From positions 1 to 64,000 of the forward strand of contig CAKPVT010000002.1 of NCBI GenBank assembly GCA_934196125.1: 64,000 nucleotides of DNA, in the 5' to 3' direction. The stretch is from an uncultured Streptococcus sp. Lineage in GTDB: Bacteria > Bacillota > Bacilli > Lactobacillales > Streptococcaceae. The position numbers and the translations under genes are program-made. The notes beneath the pieces were generated by a model. It saw only the letters and a program-made list of their open reading frames with translations, made no database searches and had not been told where the DNA came from. This document shows positions 7,789-15,919 of this stretch, piece after piece (positions within the stretch are counted from its first letter, which is position 1; every line of letters begins with the position of its first letter).

Positions 7789-7913
7789 TATTATTTTTAA
7801 CTAAACTTCCATAATCTGGGAGAAATTGCTCAAGAATTTACTATTTTCTGTGCTATTTTCCGCTACCTATGGCTTAAATTTACTATTTTTCTACTTATTT
7901 TGCGGTTCAAAAC

Positions 7914-7980
7914 GAAAAAGAAAGAACCCCGCTAGCGGAGCCCTTTCAGGAGATTATGAAAAAGAAAAGTTTTAGGATTG
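7914..7980 (-). ncRNA. CiaR-dependent small RNA (csRNA family)
   Basis: A roughly 66-base transcript is predicted from about 7980 to a strong terminator (13-bp stem 7935-7947/7920-7932 with three wobble pairs, then TTTTT). Just before the stem lies CAT-AA-TCTCCT, complementary to a Shine-Dalgarno plus start codon (AGGAGATTATG), the hallmark of streptococcal csRNAs, which block translation initiation by pairing there. The promoter has the CiaR repeat (see 7986-8018). It is shorter than the roughly 90-150-base pneumococcal csRNAs. Confidence 0.75.
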
Positions 7981-7985
7981 TTTAT

Positions 7986-8018
7986 AGTATATAAAGTCTT
8001 GCTTAAACTTTCCTTAAG
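7986..8018 (-). promoter_or_regulatory. CiaR-box promoter of the small RNA
   Basis: On the minus strand CTTAAG-GAAAG-TTTAAG (8018-8002) fits the CiaR direct repeat NTTAAG-N5-NTTAAG. Exactly 10 bases later comes the -10 box TATACT (7991-7986), the spacing reported for CiaR-activated promoters. It lies directly after the ruvB stop codon. Confidence 0.8.
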
Positions 8019-8026
8019 CTAAAAAT

Positions 8027-9025
8027 TTATTTTTCCGAATAAGGATAGCCCAAATGTTCATAAGCTTTTTCAGTTGCCACACGACCAGTACGAGTGCGCA
8101 TAATAAAGCCTTTTTGAATCAAATACGGCTCATACATATCCTCAACTGTATCACGCTCTTCAGCGATATTAACGGATAGCGTTCCTAAACCAACAGGTCC
8201 ACCGTTATAAACCTCAATCATGGTACGCAAGATTTTCTGGTCAATGTAATCAAGCCCCTCATGGTCAACATCTAACAGCGTCAATGCTTTATCGGTAATA
8301 TCTTTTGTGATAATACCATCTCCCATAATTTGGGCGTAATCACGTACACGTTTTAAGAGACGATTAGCAATACGAGGTGTTCCACGACTACGTCGTGCCA
8401 ATTCTTGGGCAGCTTCATGGACAATCTCCATTTCAAAAATATCTGCCGTGCGTTCAACAATTTCTGTCAAATCTTCAACGTCATAGTATTCCATATGCCC
8501 AGTAATGCCAAAACGAGCACGTAAAGGATTAGAAAGCATACCAGCACGTGTTGTCGCACCAATCAGGGTAAACGGCGGTAAATCCAAGTGAACACTACGA
8601 CTAGTTTCGCCATTACCAATCATGATGTCAATATAAAAATCTTCCATGGCGCTATAAAGCACTTCTTCCACAGCCATTGGCATACGATGAATTTCGTCAA
8701 TAAAAAGCACATCACCAGGTTCCAAATCATTCAAGATAGCGACCAAATCACCAGCTTTTTCGATAGCAGGTCCAGATGTCTGTTTTAAATTCACCCCTAA
8801 TTCATTAGCAATCACAAATGCCATTGTCGTTTTACCAAGACCTGGAGGTCCAAACAATAGCACATGGTCCAAAGACTCATCACGTAATTTTGCTGCCTCA
8901 ATAAAGATTTTTAGCTGATTTTTAACCTTATCTTGTCCGATATATTCTTTTAAAAACTGAGGACGAAGCGTGCGCTCCGCAAATTCCTCATCACTCATAA
9001 TATCATTATCTAAAATTCTGCTCAT
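8027..9025 (-). CDS. ruvB: Holliday junction branch-migration ATPase RuvB
   Basis: 332 residues, full length. The Walker A motif GPPGLGKT lies near residue 60, Walker B is LFIDEIHR, sensor 1 is GATTRAGML and the arginine-finger region is RARFG. A C-terminal winged helix ends the protein ([24 protein letters not shown]). RuvB hexamers drive branch migration with RuvA, which is encoded at 20525-21118 rather than beside ruvB, as is usual in streptococci. A csRNA lies immediately downstream. Confidence 0.98.
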   Translation of the reverse strand: MSRILDNDIMSDEEFAERTLRPQFLKEYIGQDKVKNQLKIFIEAAKLRDESLDHVLLFGPPGLGKTTMAFVIANELGVNLKQTSGPAIEKAGDLVAILNDLEPGDVLFIDEIHRMPMAVEEVLYSAMEDFYIDIMIGNGETSRSVHLDLPPFTLIGATTRAGMLSNPLRARFGITGHMEYYDVEDLTEIVERTADIFEMEIVHEAAQELARRSRGTPRIANRLLKRVRDYAQIMGDGIITKDITDKALTLLDVDHEGLDYIDQKILRTMIEVYNGGPVGLGTLSVNIAEERDTVEDMYEPYLIQKGFIMRTRTGRVATEKAYEHLGYPYSEK

Positions 9026-9153
9026 ACCCTTATTATACCAAAACCAAGACCTACAGTGAATTGTTTAACTAGGAAATCCCACTAATACAATGATAACCAG
9101 CAATTTTATTAATAAAAAAGATCGAAGAATAAATTTTCTTCAATCTCACTTCC

Positions 9154-9768
9154 TTAAATTAAATCATCACGGCTGACTTGTTCAAATTTTTGGTCACCGT
9201 CATTTAATTTATCCCAAATGACAACCTCACCAGCTTTCAACGACTTTTGAACGTCAATGATACGTTGATTAGAAGAACCACGGAATTGCAACATTAAATT
9301 CTTCTTGGTAATATCAAAACGTCCGTCAACCAAAATATCGATTAAACTAAGCATTTCCAGCTTATCTGGCGTTTCTTGCATCATTTCTTCCCATGTATAA
9401 CCTGTCCAAGACCAAATGTCCTTTTCAGGCAATTCACGACGCACACGTTGAATTAATGGCAACAGAATCCCCGTATTAAGAAATGGTTCACCACCAAGAA
9501 GCGTTAGCCCTTGAACATAGGGTTGTGCCAAATCAGCCATGATTTGCTCTTCAATCTCTTGTGTATAAGGCATACCAGCCTTGAAAGACCACGTTGCCGC
9601 ATTGTAGCATCCTTTGCAGTGAAACATACACCCAGAAACATAAAGAGAATTGCGTACACCCTCACCGTCAACAAAGTTAAAAGCTTTGTAATCGATGATT
9701 CGTCCTTGACTTAATTCCTCTGACTTCCATTCACCAGGCTCGGGAGTATTCCAATTTTTTTCTTCCAT
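9154..9768 (-). CDS. nrdG: Anaerobic ribonucleotide reductase activating protein NrdG
   Basis: 204 residues. A radical-SAM enzyme with the CMFHCKGC (CxxxCxxC) iron-sulfur motif near residue 50 and the LTLLGGEPF glycine-rich strand. It uses S-adenosylmethionine to form the glycyl radical on NrdD. A GTG-started extension to 9798 is possible, but the ATG at 9766-9768 (MEEKNWNTPEPG) has GAGGG upstream and fits the family length. It is the last gene of the nrdD-orf48-GNAT-nrdG operon. A perfect DnaA box lies between it and the GNAT gene. Confidence 0.95.
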   Translation of the reverse strand: MEEKNWNTPEPGEWKSEELSQGRIIDYKAFNFVDGEGVRNSLYVSGCMFHCKGCYNAATWSFKAGMPYTQEIEEQIMADLAQPYVQGLTLLGGEPFLNTGILLPLIQRVRRELPEKDIWSWTGYTWEEMMQETPDKLEMLSLIDILVDGRFDITKKNLMLQFRGSSNQRIIDVQKSLKAGEVVIWDKLNDGDQKFEQVSRDDLI

Positions 9769-9798
9769 CCTAGCCCTCTTTCTATTTTTAATTTCCAC

Positions 9799-9807
9799 TT
9801 ATCCACA
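9799..9807 (+). promoter_or_regulatory. Perfect DnaA box between the GNAT gene and nrdG
   Basis: TTATCCACA at 9799-9807 lies in the 41-base gap between the two genes. A second perfect copy is inside the GNAT gene at 10207-10215. DnaA is known to control ribonucleotide reductase genes in other bacteria; a role here is inferred. Confidence 0.45.
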
Positions 9808-9809
9808 GG

Positions 9810-10316
9810 TTATTCTTCATCCAAATTTATCCAATAACGCTCGGTTGACTCACGGACATCCTCTAAAACACCACCATTTGCCAAAATCACCTTTCGGCTA
9901 GCAATATTATCCGTGTGACAAGTCACCAAAGCTTGCTTGATATTTTTCTTTTTAGATTCTAGTAAACCTAGATGAAGCTGTTCCTTAGCCAATCCCTTAT
10001 GACGCTCTGACGGACGAATCGAATACCCAATATGTCCCCCCTTATTTAAGAGATTATCATTTAGACGTAAACGTAAATGCAAAAATCCTAGAGCCCTTCC
10101 GTTATCATCAAAAGAAACAAATTGAATCGCTGGAACAAACGTTGACGGCACATCAATACCTATTTCACTTAATTGATTTCTTTCAATCCAGTCCTCATAA
10201 ACAAAGTTATCCACAGACCAAAAACCGCCGTCATGAGCAGATTGACTTGCCTCAAATTCTTTCATCATATCAATAACAGCTGCTTTATCTGATAATTCAG
10301 GTCTTCGTAATTGCAT
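9810..10316 (-). CDS. GNAT-family N-acetyltransferase of the nrd operon
   Basis: 168 residues with the GNAT fold: the N-terminal LRRPELSDKAAVIDMM helix, acetyl-CoA loop region YSIRPSERHKGLAKEQL (R/Q-x-x-G-x-G/A variant), and the C-terminal VTCHTDNIASRKVILANGG strand-helix. The acetyl acceptor is unknown. A GNAT gene sits between nrdD and nrdG in many streptococci, suggesting a link to anaerobic growth. GAGG lies about 10 bases before the ATG, and the small ORF upstream ends 12 bases away. Confidence 0.9.
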   Translation of the reverse strand: MQLRRPELSDKAAVIDMMKEFEASQSAHDGGFWSVDNFVYEDWIERNQLSEIGIDVPSTFVPAIQFVSFDDNGRALGFLHLRLRLNDNLLNKGGHIGYSIRPSERHKGLAKEQLHLGLLESKKKNIKQALVTCHTDNIASRKVILANGGVLEDVRESTERYWINLDEE

Positions 10317-10327
10317 AAACGGTACCT

Positions 10328-10474
10328 CTATTTGCTTTTCTTTTTAGCTTTTTCTAAAAACTGCGCTTTCAACTGACTAACACGCGCTTTTTTGTCGGTT
10401 TTCACATTTGAATGTTTTTCGTGAAAACGTTCAACTTGTTGCATACCCTTATAATCTAACTGATATTTTCCCAT
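10328..10474 (-). CDS. Conserved small basic protein of the nrd operon (48 aa)
   Basis: An ORF from ATG (10472-10474) to TAG (10328-10330) encodes MGKYQLDYKGMQQVERFHEK followed by a Lys-rich tail ending KAKKKSK. An AAAGGAAAG site precedes it. A similar small basic ORF lies between nrdD and the acetyltransferase in other streptococci (position of pneumococcal SP_0203, from memory). It has no membrane segment. Function unknown; its charge suggests nucleic-acid or ribosome contact, which is a guess. Confidence 0.75.
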   Translation of the reverse strand: MGKYQLDYKGMQQVERFHEKHSNVKTDKKARVSQLKAQFLEKAKKKSK

Positions 10475-10513
10475 ATGCTTTCCTTTCATTAAACTATCTA
10501 TTAATACAATAAA

Positions 10514-10540
10514 GAAGCTGGGACAAATGTCTCCAGCTTC
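10514..10540 (-). terminator. GAAGCTGG hairpin in the nrdD-orf48 gap
   Basis: GAAGCTGGGAC (10514-10524) pairs with GTCTCCAGCTTC (10529-10540, one bulge). On the minus strand it is followed by TTTATTG. It resembles repeated intergenic hairpins of streptococci and may partly attenuate the operon. The 240-base gap holds no gene. Confidence 0.45.
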
Positions 10541-10646
10541 AATATGTCCTGAAACCGTCTAAACCATATTTATTAATGCGTTTTCCATATTTGATATAAG
10601 TGATAGAAAGTCTCAAACAAGGAAAATGACTCGTTTAAAATAAGCA

Positions 10647-10673
10647 GGAAAAACTCCCAAACTGACAGGTTGG
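10647..10673 (-). terminator. Hairpin downstream of nrdD
   Basis: CCAACCTG-T-CAGTTTGG followed by GAGTTTTT on the minus strand, about 40 bases after the nrdD stop. It is a plausible terminator or attenuator, so nrdG may also rely on another promoter. Confidence 0.5.
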
Positions 10674-10713
10674 TGACTTTGTCAAGAACTGAGAGCCCTG
10701 TTATTTTCCTATT

Positions 10714-12930
10714 TTAAGCTTTATGTTTGCTGTAATCACCAGAATTTTTAATTGTTGAGCCGTTCATGTGTTTCACACGAGCAGAAATTTCTTTGTGACG
10801 ACCATTAACCATTGGACGGGCTTGTGGGTTTCCAAGATAGCCACAAGTACGTTTAACAACATCTACTGTTTTAGGGTCGCTGTTACCACAGTTTGGACAA
10901 ACGAAACCACGTTCAGTTGGTGTAAAGTCACCTTCAAATCCACAGCTATAGCAACGGTCAATTGGCGTATTTGTCCCAAGGTAACCAACACGGCTGTAAG
11001 CATAATCCCAAACAGCTTCTAGAGCTTTTGGATTTTGTTGAAGAACTGGGTATTCACAGTAATGGATAAAGCCACCTGTTGCACCAGCTTCTGGATAAGC
11101 TTTTTCAAAGTCTAACTTTTCAAACGGAGTTGGATCCTTACGAACATCATAGTGGAATGAGTTTGTATAGTATTCTTTATCTGTAATATCTTTAACGATA
11201 CCGAATTTTTCCGTATCAAGACGGCAGAAGCGGTCTGTCAAGCTTTCAGACGGTGTTGAATAGATTGAGAAATGATAATCAAATTCATCTGACCATTCTG
11301 TACACAATTTTTTCATCTTACGAATGATATCAACTGTGAATTCTTTGGCTTCTGGGTTTGTTTCCCATTCTGAACCATAAAAGACTGTACCAACTTCGTA
11401 GAGTCCGATATAACCAAGTGAAACCGTTGCACGACGATGACGGAAAAGTTCATCAACATTATCATATCTGCTGAGACGTTTACCAAAAGCACCGTATTGG
11501 TAAAGAATTGGCGCATTTGCTGGTGTCGCTTCTTTGACACGTTCTACACGGTAAACAAGTGCATCTTTAGCAATGCCCATACGTTCGTTGAAGATTTCCC
11601 AGAATTTATTGATGTCGCCATTTGATTCCATAGCAATACGTGGAAGGTTTACAGTCACAACACCAAGGTTCATACGACCTGAGTTAACTTCGACACCATT
11701 TTCATCTTTCCAACCTTGTAAGAATGAACGGCATCCCATTGGTGCTTTAAATGAACCTGTCAATTCAACGATTTTATCGTATGAAAGAACGTCTGGATAC
11801 ATACGTTTTGTCGCACATTCCAAAGCTAATTGTTTAATGTCATAGTTTGGTGTTCCCACTTCAAGGTTAAGACCACTCTTCAAAGTGAAGATAAGTTTAG
11901 GGAAAATAGCTGTGCGGTGTTCGCTACCAAGACCTTTAATGCGGATTTCAAGAATCGCTTTTTGAATTTCACGTTCAAACCAGTTCGTTCCTAGACCAAA
12001 TCCAAGAGAAGTAAATGGTGTTTGTCCGTTTGATGTAAACAACGTATTGATTTCGTATTCAAGACTTTGCATAGCATCATAAATGTCTTTTTTCGTTTTT
12101 GTACGAGCATAATCTTCACGATGATCTTCTGCTACCCAATCTTGAGCATCTTTAAGGTGTTTTTTATAGTTAAGTTCAGCATATGGTGCCAAAAATTCAT
12201 CGATACGGTCAGCTGTACAACCACCATATTGGCTTGACGCAACGTTCGCAATGATTTGTGAAATTTGCGCTGTTGCAGTTTGGATAGATTTTGGACTTTC
12301 TACCTCAGCATTACCAATCTTGAAGCCGTTTGCAAGCATACCCTTGAAATCAATCAAACAGCAGTTTGTCATTGGAGTGTATGGGCTGTAATCAAGGTCA
12401 TGATAATGAATATCACCTTTTTGGTGAGCATTGGCAACATGAGCTGGCAACATTTTAAGACCAATTGATTTACCAACAATACCTGCAGTCAAGTCACGTT
12501 GTGTATTGAAAACTTCACTATCCTTGTTGGCGTTTTCATTGACGACAGTTTGGTCTTTGTTCAATAGTTTATCAATCGTAAAGTTGATGTCTGTCGCTTG
12601 AGAGCGCGCAAAATCACGTTTTGTACGATAATTAATATATTCTTGTGCAATCGCATATTCATTTGCTTCTAAAAGCTCATGCTCAACGATATTTTGAATT
12701 TCATAAATTTTGACATTATCTTTGAAGCGATCAAAGATTTCAGCAATGATGTTATCTGAAATAGCTTCCAATTTTGCTTCAACAACTGGTGACATTTTTG
12801 TCACATTATTACTTGCTTTAACCAAAGCGTTATAAATTTTATCTGCATCAAAGTTCACAGAACGTCCATCACGTTTGATAACTTTGACAGCTGGTTGAGT
12901 CGCAATTGTTTCTTTTTCTAATGTAATCAT
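10714..12930 (-). CDS. nrdD: Anaerobic ribonucleoside-triphosphate reductase NrdD
   Basis: 738 residues, full length. It begins with an ATP-cone allosteric domain (KVIKRDGRSVNFDADKI, about 15-105), followed by the glycyl-radical barrel. Near the C-terminus come the zinc site CYSCGFEGDF...CPNCGN and the glycyl-radical loop RTCGYLGNP, where the radical Gly is formed by NrdG. The enzyme reduces NTPs to dNTPs without oxygen. The promoter lies at 12955-12982 and overlaps the upstream gene's terminator and a possible NrdR site. Confidence 0.98.
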   Translation of the reverse strand: MITLEKETIATQPAVKVIKRDGRSVNFDADKIYNALVKASNNVTKMSPVVEAKLEAISDNIIAEIFDRFKDNVKIYEIQNIVEHELLEANEYAIAQEYINYRTKRDFARSQATDINFTIDKLLNKDQTVVNENANKDSEVFNTQRDLTAGIVGKSIGLKMLPAHVANAHQKGDIHYHDLDYSPYTPMTNCCLIDFKGMLANGFKIGNAEVESPKSIQTATAQISQIIANVASSQYGGCTADRIDEFLAPYAELNYKKHLKDAQDWVAEDHREDYARTKTKKDIYDAMQSLEYEINTLFTSNGQTPFTSLGFGLGTNWFEREIQKAILEIRIKGLGSEHRTAIFPKLIFTLKSGLNLEVGTPNYDIKQLALECATKRMYPDVLSYDKIVELTGSFKAPMGCRSFLQGWKDENGVEVNSGRMNLGVVTVNLPRIAMESNGDINKFWEIFNERMGIAKDALVYRVERVKEATPANAPILYQYGAFGKRLSRYDNVDELFRHRRATVSLGYIGLYEVGTVFYGSEWETNPEAKEFTVDIIRKMKKLCTEWSDEFDYHFSIYSTPSESLTDRFCRLDTEKFGIVKDITDKEYYTNSFHYDVRKDPTPFEKLDFEKAYPEAGATGGFIHYCEYPVLQQNPKALEAVWDYAYSRVGYLGTNTPIDRCYSCGFEGDFTPTERGFVCPNCGNSDPKTVDVVKRTCGYLGNPQARPMVNGRHKEISARVKHMNGSTIKNSGDYSKHKA

Positions 12931-12954
12931 ATGAACACTCCTTCTTACTCGTCT

Positions 12955-12982
12955 ATTATAACACGTAAGAAAAAAAAATCAA
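12955..12982 (-). promoter_or_regulatory. nrdD promoter, overlapping a terminator arm
   Basis: On the minus strand TTGATT (12982-12977), 16 bases, TATAAT (12960-12955). The -35 hexamer is the end of the hairpin at 12980-13021, so the upstream arm (CCACAAGATATTG) borders the promoter. Its sequence resembles an NrdR box, which would give repression by dATP/ATP-loaded NrdR. Confidence 0.65.
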
Positions 12983-13021
12983 TATCTTGTGGTCATTTTT
13001 TTATTAGACCACAAGATATTG
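12971..13021 (-). terminator. Terminator of the upstream membrane-protein gene
   Basis: A perfect 15-bp stem (12980-12994 with 13007-13021) followed on the minus strand by nine T. It lies 10 bases beyond the stop codon of the membrane-protein gene at 13032. Confidence 0.9.
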
Positions 13022-13031
13022 CGTTTATTCT

Positions 13032-14621
13032 CTATTTTTTATGATAGACGGTAAAGCCTGATACACCGCTGATTGAGACCTCTTCATAGTTTGAAGAAAT
13101 ATCATTTTTTATCGTATCAGAAATTTTTTCATCATTATTAACAACAATATACGACGCTAGATTTTGTAATAATTCATCTTCTAATGTTTTTTCATTAGAT
13201 GTTTTAGTTGTATTCACAACAGGTGATGTAAATTGTGAACTACTTGCTAATTGACTCTTAATACCAATCTTAGACGACGTATCCCAGACGTAAATCGTAT
13301 CATCACTAGATGTTTGTTTTTTCAAATAGCTTGCAATAGTTGAGCGTTCACTATCAGTACCAGATGACAAGAAATAAGAAACCACTGGTTGCCCTACACC
13401 GATAATAAGCAATAAAATCGGCAAATAAAGATGACGACTTAGATATAATCCAAAAATGCCTTTGCCATCACTAGATGATTTCTTACGACGATGTGATGTT
13501 TTCGTCAAGCTACGTTGATAACGTTCACCCAATGCCATTGCGGTTAACAACAAACCAAAAGGCAATACTGTTAACAAATGATAGAAATGATAACTTTGTG
13601 ACAAAAGGGCAATAACTAAGAATCCTAAGAAAACAAGGAAGATAAGCCATTTAGATACCTTGTCACTAGCTCCCTTGATGATTTTTCCAAAAGTAAGAGC
13701 ACCAAGTAAAATCCCTGAAACTAGAGCCACAACAACTTGGAATAGCAATGTCAAGATAACATTACTATCACTTGTCGCAAAATATGTAAATTGATAAACA
13801 ATTGCTTGAGAAATATAGGATGATAACACCTGCAAATTCAGGATAAAGTAACCAACTGTGTAAAAGACAAGAATTGTCCCGAAAATGATACACAATAATT
13901 GATAAAATCCTCTGGCGAAATGTTTTTGTGTTAGATTATAAATGATAATGGTTAGGAAAGAAAGTCCCCAGAACACCAAAGTACGTGGCTCTAAAAGTAT
14001 TGCTGCTGCGCCAGCAAATCCATAAAGGATAAAGGCTTCATCTTTGATAATATCCGCAAAATATTTTGTTAGGAACCACAAAGATACCATGACAAATGGC
14101 ATCGCAAATTGGATAGGGTACAGACCACCAAAACCAAGAGCAATGTTTAATAGGTAAAAAATACCACTAAAAGCAACTGCTACACGTTGGCTGCTAGTAA
14201 AGTAATTAACCAATTTATAGAAATAGATTCCTGAGAAGTAGAACATTGCAATTTGAATTGGCACCAACCACAACGTAGAACCAAGATAGTAAGCTAAAGC
14301 AATCAAAGCATAGTAAAGGAAACCACCTGTCGCAAACATATCTGTAAACGGAAGTTGTCCTTTAGTAAACATTAAACCAATGTAAAGGTTTTGAGATTGC
14401 ACACTATTTGCCATATCTGTAAAGACTGGCATTGATACAGACAAACAACTAACAACAACACTCAATATTAAAAGATAAAGTTTATGAGGTTGTGGGACTT
14501 TTGTTCTTCTAGACGCCTCTTGGTGACTTTTGTTCTCACTAACCTTACGAGCTGAACGACTTAAACGGCTGTAAGCTTGTGCAGTACTCTGATCTACATT
14601 TACTTGTTCTGATGTATTCAC
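13032..14621 (-). CDS. Polytopic membrane protein, GT-C glycosyltransferase-like
   Basis: 529 residues. A basic cytoplasmic N-terminus (about 1-45) is followed by roughly ten to twelve membrane segments and a C-terminal extracytoplasmic domain (about 410-529) ending in a small beta-rich part. An Asp-containing early loop (FTDMANSVQ) and FTDMFATGGF resemble the acidic loops of GT-C transferases that use lipid-linked sugars, but no definitive motif is seen, so this class is tentative. It lies between the competence-type small ORF and nrdD. Promoter at 14651-14678; strong terminator at 12971-13021. Confidence 0.75.
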   Translation of the reverse strand: MNTSEQVNVDQSTAQAYSRLSRSARKVSENKSHQEASRRTKVPQPHKLYLLILSVVVSCLSVSMPVFTDMANSVQSQNLYIGLMFTKGQLPFTDMFATGGFLYYALIALAYYLGSTLWLVPIQIAMFYFSGIYFYKLVNYFTSSQRVAVAFSGIFYLLNIALGFGGLYPIQFAMPFVMVSLWFLTKYFADIIKDEAFILYGFAGAAAILLEPRTLVFWGLSFLTIIIYNLTQKHFARGFYQLLCIIFGTILVFYTVGYFILNLQVLSSYISQAIVYQFTYFATSDSNVILTLLFQVVVALVSGILLGALTFGKIIKGASDKVSKWLIFLVFLGFLVIALLSQSYHFYHLLTVLPFGLLLTAMALGERYQRSLTKTSHRRKKSSSDGKGIFGLYLSRHLYLPILLLIIGVGQPVVSYFLSSGTDSERSTIASYLKKQTSSDDTIYVWDTSSKIGIKSQLASSSQFTSPVVNTTKTSNEKTLEDELLQNLASYIVVNNDEKISDTIKNDISSNYEEVSISGVSGFTVYHKK

Positions 14622-14650
14622 TTATTCTCTCCTTGAATTGTCATACTTTA

Positions 14651-14678
14651 AGTATAACAGAAACTAATCATTAGTCAA
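14651..14678 (-). promoter_or_regulatory. Promoter of the 529-aa membrane protein
   Basis: On the minus strand TTGACT (14678-14673), 16 bases, TATACT (14656-14651). It lies across the 3' end of the small ORF at 14664-14792, so ComX-driven transcription would read through it. Confidence 0.7.
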
Positions 14679-14792
14679 TTTAGTGAGTATAGCACAGTAA
14701 ACTAAAATTTCCCTAAAACGGTGATAAGGTTTGGTTTTATAGCGCTTCAAGAAGCTTCTTTCTTCTTGGCTCAAACACGCTTTCTTTGTCAT
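14664..14792 (-). CDS. Small ORF (42 aa) behind a ComX box, candidate late-competence protein
   Basis: ATG at 14790-14792, TAG at 14664-14666. The product starts MTKKACLSQEERSFLKRYKT and ends ILTKLTND: a basic helical N-terminus and a more hydrophobic C-terminal helix. A near-perfect AAAGGAGGTG lies 8 bases before the ATG, and a consensus ComX box (TACGAATA) lies 22 bases before it. The neighbourhood order (ireB-ruvX-DUF1292-here-nrdD) matches the pneumococcal region where, from memory, competence-induced genes such as ccs4 lie. Function unknown. Confidence 0.65.
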   Translation of the reverse strand: MTKKACLSQEERSFLKRYKTKPYHRFREILVYCAILTKLTND

Positions 14793-14814
14793 GATTCACA
14801 CCTCCTTTACTTAG

Positions 14815-14822
14815 TATTCGTA
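14815..14822 (-). promoter_or_regulatory. ComX (SigX) box TACGAATA
   Basis: An exact match to the streptococcal com-box on the minus strand. The box acts as the -10 element for the competence sigma factor, so transcription would start about 16 bases before the small ORF's ATG. Confidence 0.75.
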
Positions 14823-14831
14823 AAAGAGCAT

Positions 14832-14861
14832 GAAAAGAAGCATAGGCACAACCTATACTTC
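14832..14861 (-). terminator. Terminator of the ireB-ruvX-DUF1292 operon
   Basis: GAAG-T-ATAGG and CCTAT-G-CTTC (14837-14861) form a stem with a TTGTG loop, followed on the minus strand by TTTTC. It ends the upstream operon just before the ComX box. Confidence 0.75.
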
Positions 14862-14883
14862 CCTTCAACGTATCAAGACAATA

Positions 14884-15201
14884 TTAGTCCTCATCTAAAA
14901 AGCTATTGAAAACTTCTTCAATCATATCCCACTCAGCATCTGAATCTTCAGGAATTGGTTGAAGATCTCCTTCAGTTCCATCTTCATTTTCAGTAAATGA
15001 GTAAGCTTGAATTTCAATTTGCCCTTGTTCATCTTCTTCAGCACCCGCTGGTACCAAGAGAACGTAGTTTTTACCAAATTCTTCACGACCATCAATAGTC
15101 AAAAGAATTTCAAAAAGTGTTTCATTACCTTGTTCATCTACAAGTGTAATAACTTCATGTTCGTGATCATGATTATGATCGTGATTATGGTTATGTGCCA
15201 T
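14884..15201 (-). CDS. DUF1292-family protein (YrzB-like) with His-rich N-terminus
   Basis: 105 residues. It begins with [14 protein letters not shown], an alternating His/Asn/Asp stretch likely to bind metal such as zinc or nickel, and then has the DUF1292 core ([16 protein letters not shown]...NYVLLVPA) and an acidic tail. The family is always found with ireB and ruvX in Firmicutes. Its role is unknown. It is the third gene of the operon, 32 bases after ruvX, and is followed by a terminator. Confidence 0.9.
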   Translation of the reverse strand: MAHNHNHDHNHDHEHEVITLVDEQGNETLFEILLTIDGREEFGKNYVLLVPAGAEEDEQGQIEIQAYSFTENEDGTEGDLQPIPEDSDAEWDMIEEVFNSFLDED

Positions 15202-15233
15202 AAAGTTTCTCCTTTAATGAATTAATGATTAGA

Positions 15234-15653
15234 TTAAAACATTCTATCTAAATAATTTTGCAAAATAAGCTGCGCAGCCAATTTATCAATAACTTTCTTA
15301 CGTTTTCCACGGCTAACATCAGCTTGTTCAACCAACATTCGCTCTGCTTGAACAGTTGTCAAACGTTCATCTTGATAATCAACAGGAATATTGAAAAGTT
15401 CGTTGATTTTATCGCCGTATGCCTTACTAGCTTCCACGCGAGGACCTTCTGTATTATTCATATTTTTAGGCAAACCAACAACAAACTTGTCAACCTTATA
15501 CTGTTTAACTAACTCTTCAAGTCGTTCAAAACCAAATTCGCCAGCTTCTTCATCAATTCTGATAATTTCTACGCCCTGTGCTGTAAAGCCTAGCGGGTCA
15601 CTGATAGCAACGCCAACTGTCTTTGAGCCAACGTCTAGTCCCATGATTCTCAT
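15234..15653 (-). CDS. ruvX: Holliday junction resolvase-like / pre-16S rRNA nuclease RuvX (YqgF)
   Basis: 139 residues with an RNase H-like fold: [18 protein letters not shown] at the start (catalytic Asp), [15 protein letters not shown], and [12 protein letters not shown] with the acidic residues of the active site. YqgF trims the 5' end of 16S rRNA in other bacteria and was first proposed as a resolvase. Its start overlaps the ireB stop by four bases (ATGA), giving translational coupling. Confidence 0.95.
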   Translation of the reverse strand: MRIMGLDVGSKTVGVAISDPLGFTAQGVEIIRIDEEAGEFGFERLEELVKQYKVDKFVVGLPKNMNNTEGPRVEASKAYGDKINELFNIPVDYQDERLTTVQAERMLVEQADVSRGKRKKVIDKLAAQLILQNYLDRMF

Positions 15654-15919
15654 TTCAAGTCAATTCCATTTCCTTTGAGATAGTAGCGGACAAGCTCTTC
15701 AACAATTTCATCTCGTTCGTATTTACGAATTTGATTTCTGGCATCATTGTAACGAGGAACATAAGCAGGGTCCCCACTTAAGACATAACCAACAATCTGA
15801 TTGATTGGATTATACCCTTTTTCATCAAGAGAACGATACACAGTTGTTAAGGTTTCACTAATTTCTTTCTTGTTGCTATCGTCTAAATTAAAGCGTACAG
15901 TTTCATCTGTAAATCCCAT
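15650..15919 (-). CDS. ireB: IreB family regulatory protein (UPF0297)
   Basis: 89 residues, full length. The N-terminal TDETVRFNL carries the conserved Thr residues phosphorylated by the PASTA kinase IreK/StkP in enterococci. [35 protein letters not shown] is the conserved C-terminal signature, seen here in order. It is the first gene of the ireB-ruvX-DUF1292 operon. IreB modulates cephalosporin tolerance in Enterococcus; the role here is inferred from the family. Confidence 0.93.
   Translation of the reverse strand: MGFTDETVRFNLDDSNKKEISETLTTVYRSLDEKGYNPINQIVGYVLSGDPAYVPRYNDARNQIRKYERDEIVEELVRYYLKGNGIDLK

Noticed and set aside
7948..7992. Plus-strand mini-ORF: AGGAGA followed by ATGAAAAAGAAAAG, 12 codons
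   Set aside because: It is the complement of the csRNA's anti-Shine-Dalgarno and anti-start motif, which necessarily looks like a ribosome-binding site and ATG. It ends within 13 codons.
10514..10673. Small gene in the gap between nrdD and the 48-codon ORF
   Set aside because: No frame with a ribosome-binding site; only hairpins are visible.
14721..14909. 62-codon plus-strand ORF
   Set aside because: It is antisense to the 42-codon ORF with the ComX box and has no ribosome-binding site.
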